Source: Syntrophobacterales bacterium
Lineage (GTDB): Bacteria; Desulfobacterota; Syntrophia; Syntrophales; UBA5619
DNA: 64,000 bases
Direction: 5' to 3'
Assembly (NCBI GenBank): GCA_019429105.1
Contig: JAHYJE010000003.1
Span: 61,065-125,064 of the forward strand
Shown here: positions 57,980 through 64,000 of the stretch, in pieces
How the letters are laid out: each line of letters opens with the position of its first letter
Numbering within the stretch: the first letter of the stretch is position 1
Translations under genes and position numbers: made by a program
The notes under the pieces: model-generated
The model's database searches: none
The model's input: only the letters and a program-made list of their open reading frames with translations
Told to the model about the DNA's origin: nothing

Positions 57980-58916
57980 ATTGATCCGGCAGCATCAAAC
58001 ATTTCTGATTGCTGCTCACGAGCGTCCGGACGGGGACGCCGTTGGTTCGACGTTGGGCCTTTATAATATGCTGCGCGGCATGGGAAAGGATGCCGTCGTT
58101 TACAATCAGGACAGCACGCCCGAAAACTTCCTTTTTCTTCCCGGCAGCGATCTGATTACCCGGGATTTGCCGCCTGTCGAGAATTTTGAGGTGGCCGTTA
58201 TTCTCGATTGCGGTGAACTGGAACGGATTGGCAAGGAAGCGGCGCAGATTGCAAAAATCACCCGGCTTGTGAACATCGATCACCATGTCGCCAACGGGGG
58301 GTTCTGCGATGCTTGCCTGCTTGATGCGGATGCGAGCTCTACCGGCGAGCTTATCTTTCGCCTGGCCCGGCACCTGGAATTTCCGTTGACCAGTGAGATA
58401 GCGACTTGTCTTTACACGGCAATTGTAACCGATACCGGCGGGTTTCGTTACGGCAACACCCGCCGCGACGCCCTGCTGGCGGCGGCGGAGCTGGTGGAAA
58501 AAGGCGCCAATCCCCAATGGATTTCTGAAAACGTCTATGAATCCGACCATCCGGGGCGGATTCGGTTGCTGGCGATGGTTTTGCCGACTCTGACTTTGGA
58601 AGAAGAGGGACGGGTAGGTTCGCTTGTTGTGACGCAAAAAGCCCTTGCCGAGGCCGGGGCGCTTCCCGATCATGCCGAGGGGTTCGTCGATTTTCCCCGT
58701 TCCATCCGCGGCGTGGAAATTTCCCTGCTGTATTCCGAGCTGGTTGACGGGCGCTTCAAGATCAGCCTCCGCTCCAAGGGGAAAGCAAATGTAGAGCGCG
58801 TTGCCCGGTTCTTTGGCGGGGGGGGGCATGTCAACGCCGCCGGCTTCCGCATTTCCGGGGAGCTGTCGGAGATTCGCAGGCGCGTCAGTGAGGCGATCAG
58901 GGATTGCATATTTTAA
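57960..58916 (+). CDS. nrnA: DHH/DHHA1 phosphoesterase NrnA (oligoribonuclease/pAp phosphatase)
   Basis: 318 residues with AAHERPDGDAVGS, LDCGELERIG and NIDHHVAN metal motifs, and the DHHA1 end FGGGGHVNAAGF. It degrades very short RNAs left by PNPase and adenosine bisphosphate, in the same operon as pnp. The ATG at 57960 has GAGGAGGGG just before it and lies inside rbfA. Confidence 0.93.
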   Translation: MLQQIGELIRQHQTFLIAAHERPDGDAVGSTLGLYNMLRGMGKDAVVYNQDSTPENFLFLPGSDLITRDLPPVENFEVAVILDCGELERIGKEAAQIAKITRLVNIDHHVANGGFCDACLLDADASSTGELIFRLARHLEFPLTSEIATCLYTAIVTDTGGFRYGNTRRDALLAAAELVEKGANPQWISENVYESDHPGRIRLLAMVLPTLTLEEEGRVGSLVVTQKALAEAGALPDHAEGFVDFPRSIRGVEISLLYSELVDGRFKISLRSKGKANVERVARFFGGGGHVNAAGFRISGELSEIRRRVSEAIRDCIF

Positions 58917-58939
58917 ATATTAAGCTGCGCTTTCAACGC

Positions 58940-59872
58940 ATGAACGGGGTTGTGGTCATCGACAAACCCTCGGGGATGACCTCTCATGACGTTGTCGCGC
59001 GTGTCCGCAGGATTTCAGGCATAAGCAAGGTCGGCCATACGGGGACGCTGGATCCTCTCGCTACGGGCGTTTTGCCGGTTTGCCTGAATGAAGCGACAAA
59101 ATTAGTGCAGTTTCTGGCAAATGACGGCAAAGAGTACCGGGCGACTCTGCTGCTTGGGGTCAGAACCGATACCCTCGATACGGAGGGAAGCGTTCTTTCC
59201 CGGGAGGTTCCGCTGGTCAGCCGGGAGCAGGTGGAAACGGTTTTAAAAAACTTTATCGGGAAGCTAAAGCAGACTGTCCCGCGGTACTCGGCGGTTAAGG
59301 TGAAAGGCCGGGCTCTTTACGATTGGACGAGGCGGGGAATAGACGTTGAGCCTCCGGAACGGGAGGTGGAGATTTACGATGTCCGCATCAATGAATTTTC
59401 TCTTCCGGAGGTTGTCTTCACCGTTTCCTGCTCCAAGGGCACGTATATCCGCTCTTTGTGTGCGGAGGCCGGGGAGGCGCTCGGTTGCGGCGGGTGTATG
59501 TCGGGGTTGCGCCGGACGCGCAGCGGCATGTTCAATCTCGATTCAGCTATAGCCCTGGACGGCCTTCTGCAAGAGGAGGGATGGGCACAAGCGGCGACAA
59601 AATTGACGCCGCTTGTGGAACTGCTGCCGGAATTCCCGCTTATTGAGGTTGACCGGCCGCTGGCGGAAAAATTAAAAAATGGCTATCAACCGACAGGCGA
59701 GGTTCTGCTCCGTTATCATATTCCTTTTCTTGCGGAAGGAGATGTGGTAAAACTCGTAACCGACGAAAGCCGCCTCGTGGCTGTGGCCCGGATGTTATGT
59801 TCGTCGGAGGAGCTGTTTTCCGACCGGCTGAAGATCCAGGCAGTAAAGATTTTACGCGTCTTTGATGACTGA
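58940..59872 (+). CDS. truB: tRNA pseudouridine-55 synthase
   Basis: 310 residues: NGVVVIDKPSGMTSHDVV start, catalytic Asp38 in GHTGTLDPLATGVLP, and SCSKGTYIRSL. It isomerises U55 in the T-loop of tRNAs. The ATG at 58940 gives the standard N-terminus, though its ribosome site is weak; an in-frame TTG at 58904 overlaps the nrnA stop. Confidence 0.94.
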   Translation: MNGVVVIDKPSGMTSHDVVARVRRISGISKVGHTGTLDPLATGVLPVCLNEATKLVQFLANDGKEYRATLLLGVRTDTLDTEGSVLSREVPLVSREQVETVLKNFIGKLKQTVPRYSAVKVKGRALYDWTRRGIDVEPPEREVEIYDVRINEFSLPEVVFTVSCSKGTYIRSLCAEAGEALGCGGCMSGLRRTRSGMFNLDSAIALDGLLQEEGWAQAATKLTPLVELLPEFPLIEVDRPLAEKLKNGYQPTGEVLLRYHIPFLAEGDVVKLVTDESRLVAVARMLCSSEELFSDRLKIQAVKILRVFDD

Positions 59873-59925
59873 TGAGGATGTTGATTTTCGTTATAACAGC
59901 AATTAATTAAGGGAGGACGAAAGAA

Positions 59926-60192
59926 GTGTTAGATGTAGGCAAAAGAAAAGAAATTATTGGTAATTATCAGTTGCACGAGAAGGATACCGGCTCTCCGGAG
60001 GTTCAGGTCGCTCTTCTGAGCGCCAGGATAGAGTACCTGACGGAACATTTCAAGACGCACAAGAAGGATCATCATTCTCGACGCGGACTGCTGAAACTGG
60101 TAGGCCAAAGACGCAGACTGCTCGACTATATGAAGGAGAAGGACGTCGAACGCTACCGGACGGTGATCGGACGTCTTGGTCTCAGGAAGTAG
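59926..60192 (+). CDS. rpsO: Ribosomal protein uS15
   Basis: 88 residues, standard S15 ([36 protein letters not shown]). The start is GTG with GGGAGG 10 nt upstream. It binds 16S helices 20-22. pnp follows across a foldable 187-bp spacer. Confidence 0.96.
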   Translation: MLDVGKRKEIIGNYQLHEKDTGSPEVQVALLSARIEYLTEHFKTHKKDHHSRRGLLKLVGQRRRLLDYMKEKDVERYRTVIGRLGLRK

Positions 60193-60204
60193 CATCAGAC
60201 AATT

Positions 60205-60353
60205 GTGCGGGACATCGGGCAGAAGCAGGAAGTAAAAAGTAAACAGTAAAAAGTTGCGTGCCGGGGAAAGTTGCCTTAACGGCTGGTTATTGATTCCCTG
60301 CAGCCGGCTTTTTGCTTTTGCCTTTTACTTGCTGCGCTGTTTACGTCCCGCAC
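60205..60353 (+). promoter_or_regulatory. Foldable leader between rpsO and pnp
   Basis: GTGCGGGAC (60205-60213) pairs with GTCCCGCAC (60345-60353); GTAAACAG (60239-60246) pairs with CTGTTTAC (60337-60344); AAGTAAAA near 60230 pairs with TTTTACTT near 60323. Together they make a long hairpin, comparable in position to the RNase III-processed rpsO-pnp hairpin of enteric bacteria. Confidence 0.5.
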
Positions 60354-60379
60354 GCAAACATTTAATTGAAGAGGTGAGT

Positions 60380-62488
60380 ATGATTAAGACATTCAATGCG
60401 GAATTTGCAGGCAGAACAATCTCCCTGAAAACGGATTATCTGGCAGGGCAGGCGGACGGCGCGGTTTTGGCCACTTATGGAGAGACAGTCGTTCTGGTAA
60501 CCGCCGTTTCTCTGAAAACGGCAAGGGAGGGCGGCGATTTTCTCCCGCTTACGGTTGATTATCAGGAGAGGACCTATGCCGCGGGCAAGATCCCGGGCGG
60601 TTTTTTCAAACGGGAGGGGCGTCCCAACGAAAAGGAGATCCTGACCTCGCGGATCATCGATCGTTCCATCCGGCCGCTCTTTCCCAAAAATTATTTTCAT
60701 GAAACCCAGCTTGTGGCATCGGTTCTTTCCGTTGATGAGGAGAACGATTCCGATGTGACCGCGATGCTTGCGGCCTCGGCGGCTCTGGAGATTTCGGATA
60801 TCCCGTTCAAAGGGCCGATTGCCGGGGTGCGCGTCTGCCGTGTGGACGGCGCTTTGCTGGCGAATCCGCCCCTGGCGCTTCAGGAAAAAAGCGAGCTGAA
60901 CCTCTTTTTGGTGGGGCGCAAGATCGTTCCGGGGACGGAGGGAAGGGATTACGATGTCAACCTGGTGATGCTCGAAGGGGCGCTGCAAGAGGTGGCAGAG
61001 GATATCGTCGTGGACGCGATCAGTTTCGGCCTGGAGGCGATGCGTCCGGTGATCGACCTGCAGGACAAAGTGCGCGGCGAAATCGGCAAGCCGAAACGGG
61101 CTTTTAAGGCGCCTCCGGTGGATGAGGAACTCGCAGCAAAGGTGACGGAAATTGCCCTGCCGGGGCTCAAAGAGGGCTACTCGATCGCGGGAAAGCTGGA
61201 GCGCTACGCCAAACTCGGCGATGTCCGGAGAAACGTCGTCCAGGAATTGACGGCGGAAAACCCAGGGCTGAAGGGCAAGATACTGGAGATTGTCGAATCG
61301 CTGGAAAGGCGCATCCTGCGCGAAATGATTATTAAAGAAAATCGCCGGATCGATGGCCGCTCGAGCACGGAGGTGCGTCCGATAACGTGCGAAGTCGGCA
61401 TGCTGCCCCGCGCCCACGGCTCGGCGATCTTCACCCGGGGCGAGACGCAGGCATTAGTCACGGTCACGCTGGGGACGTCCCATGACGAGCAGCGGATGGA
61501 CTATATTGCCGGTGAGGAGACGCGTTCCTTCCTGCTCCATTACAACTTCCCCCCCTACTCGGTCGGCGAGGCCAAGCCGCTCCGCAGTCCGGGTCGGCGC
61601 GAGATCGGCCACGGGGCGCTGGCCAGAAGGGCGCTGCTTCCGGTTTTGCCCACGAAGGATTCGTTTCCCTATACGATCAGGGTCGTTTCCGACATTATGG
61701 CCTCCAATGGCTCCTCTTCGATGGCGACCGTCTGCGGCGGCTGCCTGGCCCTGATGGACGCCGGGGTCCCGATTCGGGACATCGTTGCGGGGGTGGCGAT
61801 GGGCCTGCTGCAGGAAGAGGGCAAGGTGGTCGTTCTTACCGATATCCTGGGCGATGAGGATCACGCCGGGGACATGGATTTCAAGGTCTGCGGAACCGAG
61901 AAGGGTATAAACTCCATGCAGATGGATATCAAGATCGACAATCTGACCAAGGATATTCTCCGCAAGGCCCTCAGCCAGGCCCGCGAAGGGAGGCTTTATA
62001 TCATCGGGAAGCTGCGCGAGACGCTCGCTGCACCGAATATAGAGATGTCGAAACACGCGCCGAAAATCACCACTGTCAAGGTTCGCCCGGAAAAGGTCCG
62101 GGACGTGATCGGGTCTGGCGGCAAGAACATTCGCCAGATTGTGGCGGAGACCGGGGTCGAAATAAACATCGAGGACGACGGCACTGTAACCATCGCGTCC
62201 TCCGATGCCGATGCGTCCTCCCGGGCGGTCGCAATGGTGAAATGGCTGACCGAGGAAGCGGAAGTCGGCAAGATCTATACCGGCACCGTCAAGAAGATCG
62301 TTGATTTCGGCGCCTTTGTCGAGATCATCCCCGGAACGGAGGGCCTTCTGCATATCTCGCAGCTTGCCAAAGAGCGGGTAAACAAGGTCACCGATATCCT
62401 GCAGGAAGGCGACGAGGTGAAGGTGAAGGTGCTCGAAGTTGACAAGCAGGGGAAAATCCGTCTCAGCCGGAAGGATGCGCTCGAATAA
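60380..62488 (+). CDS. pnp: Polyribonucleotide nucleotidyltransferase (PNPase)
   Basis: 702 residues from the ATG at 60380 (GAGGTG upstream): two RNase PH domains (TVDYQERTYAAGKIPGGFFKREGRP; catalytic ILGDEDHAGDMDFKV), KH domain (VIGSGGKNIRQIVAETG) and S1 domain (YTGTVKKIVDFGAFVEIIPGTEGLLHIS). Trimeric phosphorolytic 3'-5' exonuclease. The frame is open upstream to 60254 but that part lies in the regulatory hairpin and is not conserved. Confidence 0.96.
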   Translation: MIKTFNAEFAGRTISLKTDYLAGQADGAVLATYGETVVLVTAVSLKTAREGGDFLPLTVDYQERTYAAGKIPGGFFKREGRPNEKEILTSRIIDRSIRPLFPKNYFHETQLVASVLSVDEENDSDVTAMLAASAALEISDIPFKGPIAGVRVCRVDGALLANPPLALQEKSELNLFLVGRKIVPGTEGRDYDVNLVMLEGALQEVAEDIVVDAISFGLEAMRPVIDLQDKVRGEIGKPKRAFKAPPVDEELAAKVTEIALPGLKEGYSIAGKLERYAKLGDVRRNVVQELTAENPGLKGKILEIVESLERRILREMIIKENRRIDGRSSTEVRPITCEVGMLPRAHGSAIFTRGETQALVTVTLGTSHDEQRMDYIAGEETRSFLLHYNFPPYSVGEAKPLRSPGRREIGHGALARRALLPVLPTKDSFPYTIRVVSDIMASNGSSSMATVCGGCLALMDAGVPIRDIVAGVAMGLLQEEGKVVVLTDILGDEDHAGDMDFKVCGTEKGINSMQMDIKIDNLTKDILRKALSQAREGRLYIIGKLRETLAAPNIEMSKHAPKITTVKVRPEKVRDVIGSGGKNIRQIVAETGVEINIEDDGTVTIASSDADASSRAVAMVKWLTEEAEVGKIYTGTVKKIVDFGAFVEIIPGTEGLLHISQLAKERVNKVTDILQEGDEVKVKVLEVDKQGKIRLSRKDALE

Positions 62489-62489
62489 C

Positions 62490-63736
62490 ATGGTCAGCCG
62501 AACCGTCCTGGACAACGGCATCAGGATTGTATCCGAGGAGATAGACCATGTCCGGTCTATCTCCATCGGAATCTGTGTTGAAAGCGGTTCCCGTCACGAA
62601 AACGACGTCAATAACGGAACTGCCCACTTTATTGAACACATGCTTTTCAAGGGCACCAAGCGGCGCTCCGCCTTCGAGATTGCCTCTGCCATAGATTCCG
62701 TAGGCGGGATAATGAATGCCGCCACCGGCAAGGAGTCCACCTCCTTCTATATAAAAATCCCCGACTTTCACATTGAAACAGCGGTTGATCTGCTGGCCGA
62801 TATTTTTCTGAGTTCCCGTTTCGACGAGGATGACATAAATAAGGAGCGGGCGGTGGTGCTTCAGGAGATCCGGATGGCCGAGGATGAGCCGGGTGATTAC
62901 ATCTATGATCTCTTTGAAGGGCTCTTTTGGAAAGAGCATCCTTTGGGATTGCACATCCTCGGTTCAAAAGAGCGGGTAGCGTCCCTGCGCCGCGACGGCC
63001 TGCTGAGTTTCTTCCATGACCGCTACAAGGGGAAGAATCTGGTGATCGCCGCCGCGGGCCATCTAAAGCATGCTCATATAGTTGAATTAATAGACAGGGC
63101 GTTCCGGTCCTTGCCGGATTTGGCGATAGTGAACCAGATTGAGGCCCCGGCGCCCCAGGCCGGGACCGCCATTTTTTACAAGAAACTGGAGCAGGCGCAT
63201 CTGATCGTGGGGGCAACGGCGCCTGCGGCGATAGACAATGGGCGGCATGCGGCCTTTTTGTTGAACGCCGTGCTGGGGGGGAGCATGAGCTCCCGGCTGT
63301 TTCAGGAAATCCGGGAGAAGCGGGGGTTAGCCTACGATGTTGGTTCCTATCTGACATCCTATCGCGACGCCGGGATTTTGGGAGTCTATGTGGCCACGCA
63401 AGCCGCGAATCTCAAAGAGACGCTGGGCGTCATCAAAGAGGAGTTGGCGCGCTGCGCCGCCGAGCGGATCAGCGAAAAAGAACTGAACTCGGCCAAGGAG
63501 CTCCTGAAGGGAAACTATCTGTTGGGAATGGAGAGCACCGATAACCGGATGACGGGTTTGGCCAGAAACGAGATTTATTTTGGACGGCAGATCACTCCGG
63601 AGGATGTCGTATCCCGTATCGATGCCGTGCAAAGAGAGGAAATACGCTCTCTTGCCGAACGGATATTTCGCGAGGACTCCCTGGCCGTGGCGGCCCTGGG
63701 CCCCGTTTCCGAGGATAATTGGGGTCAGAGTCACAT
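62490..63736 (+). CDS. M16-family zinc peptidase, interrupted by a group II intron
   Basis: About 415 codons upstream of the intron. Zinc motif HFIEH (His46, Glu49, His50), the later glutamate region EIRMAEDEPGDYIYD, and the second-half signature GGSMSSRLFQEIREKRGLAYDVGSY. Processing-peptidase-like proteins of this kind usually follow pnp in deltaproteobacteria. The coding sequence is intact up to ALGPVSED; then a mobile motif (63717) and the intron begin, so the natural C-terminus is lost unless the intron splices. Read through, the frame would stop at 63809. The ATG lies one base after the pnp stop. Confidence 0.85.
63717..63736. repeat. 20-bp motif next to the intron
   Basis: AATTGGGGTCAGAGTCACAT, 18 of 20 bases shared with 16654-16673. 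It replaces the expected end of the peptidase gene and forms the whole 5' exon flank of the intron. Confidence 0.65.
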
Positions 63737-64000
63737 GTGCGGCCGGGCAAGGTCGCGTAATCAAGCGGGTGAAAGTCCCGCCCCGGAAGGAAGGCCATCC
63801 ACCGGGTAGCGAGTCCTTGGAGGCTGATTGGTAACAGTCAGTTTTAAGCGTAGGACAGCAAGCAAGCAGGCCGTAAGCCGTAAGGTTGAAGGAATTGAGC
63901 CACGTAATTGTCGCAACAGGAAGGACGACACTGTATGTGTAGTGGAAGTCAACACGGGCATTTTCGCTAAAGGCAAGGAATGTCCGCTTCCTCGGGGTCA
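63737..64000 (+). mobile_element. Group II intron, 5' part (runs off the right edge)
   Basis: It starts with GTGCGGCC (the GUGYG 5' consensus), followed by domain I hallmarks: GGGTGAAAGTCCCG, GGGTAGCGAGTCC and GCAAGCAGGCCGTAAGCCGTAAG. Predicted exon-binding sites fit the flank: EBS1 ATGTG (63935-63939) pairs with IBS1 CACAT just before the intron, and EBS2 CTGATT (63824-63829) pairs with IBS2 GGTCAG (63723-63728) using two G-U pairs. The reverse-transcriptase gene would lie beyond the window. Intron subclass is not determined. Confidence 0.85.

Overview
The window looks like a chromosome piece from an anaerobic, probably syntrophic deltaproteobacterium of the Syntrophales (Syntrophus/Smithella type). 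This rests on protein flavour and gene content: FdhE and SelA (selenium-dependent formate metabolism), an oxygen-sensitive 2-oxoacid:ferredoxin oxidoreductase operon, remnants of acyl-CoA dehydrogenase and crotonase genes, and a rimP-nusA-infB-rbfA-nrnA-truB-rpsO-pnp-M16 peptidase block in the order usual for that class. The genus is an inference.

Layout. 1-6.0 kb: two histidine-kinase/response-regulator groups around fdhE, then a small protein that looks like a cytochrome c with ruined haem motifs, coupled to a b-type cytochrome. 6.1-11.6 kb: a truncated DUF6178-like gene fused to the ghost of a copper-operon leader, hsp20, a patatin-like lipase, and an intact csoR-copZ-copA copper operon with promoter and operator. 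11.7-32.2 kb: accessory region. A very large SEC-C/HEAT/TPR protein is followed by an island of about 11.3 kb bracketed by two direct copies (835 bp each) of porB. The left copy is a broken porA-porB remnant; the right copy belongs to the complete XRE-cupin/porC/GltD-ferredoxin/porA/porB operon. The island holds two helicase IV-like proteins with embedded nuclease-like domains around an unknown CxxC-HH protein, a DUF4234-like membrane protein, a HEPN-like protein, a secreted trypsin-like protease with TPRs, and a decayed BrnT toxin next to its putative antitoxin.

32.2-48.4 kb: housekeeping genes: mscS-like, def, a HemW-like radical SAM gene, selA, rluD, pgeF, rho, rpmE, prfA, prmC, murA, hisD, panB, panE and tRNA-Gly(CCC), with a MITE-like element and an exceptional palindrome before prfA. 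48.4-51.1 kb: acyl-CoA dehydrogenase pseudogene, crotonase tail fragment and an OmpA-family porin with TSP3 repeats. 51.4-64 kb: pcnB and the translation/RNA-decay operon, ending in an M16 peptidase gene interrupted by the start of a group II intron that runs off the window.

The strongest candidates for something new are the twin helicase-nuclease operon inside the directly repeated porB brackets, and the mobile-element scars that connect distant sites: a 20-bp motif occurs both beside the porA remnant and immediately 5' of the group II intron.
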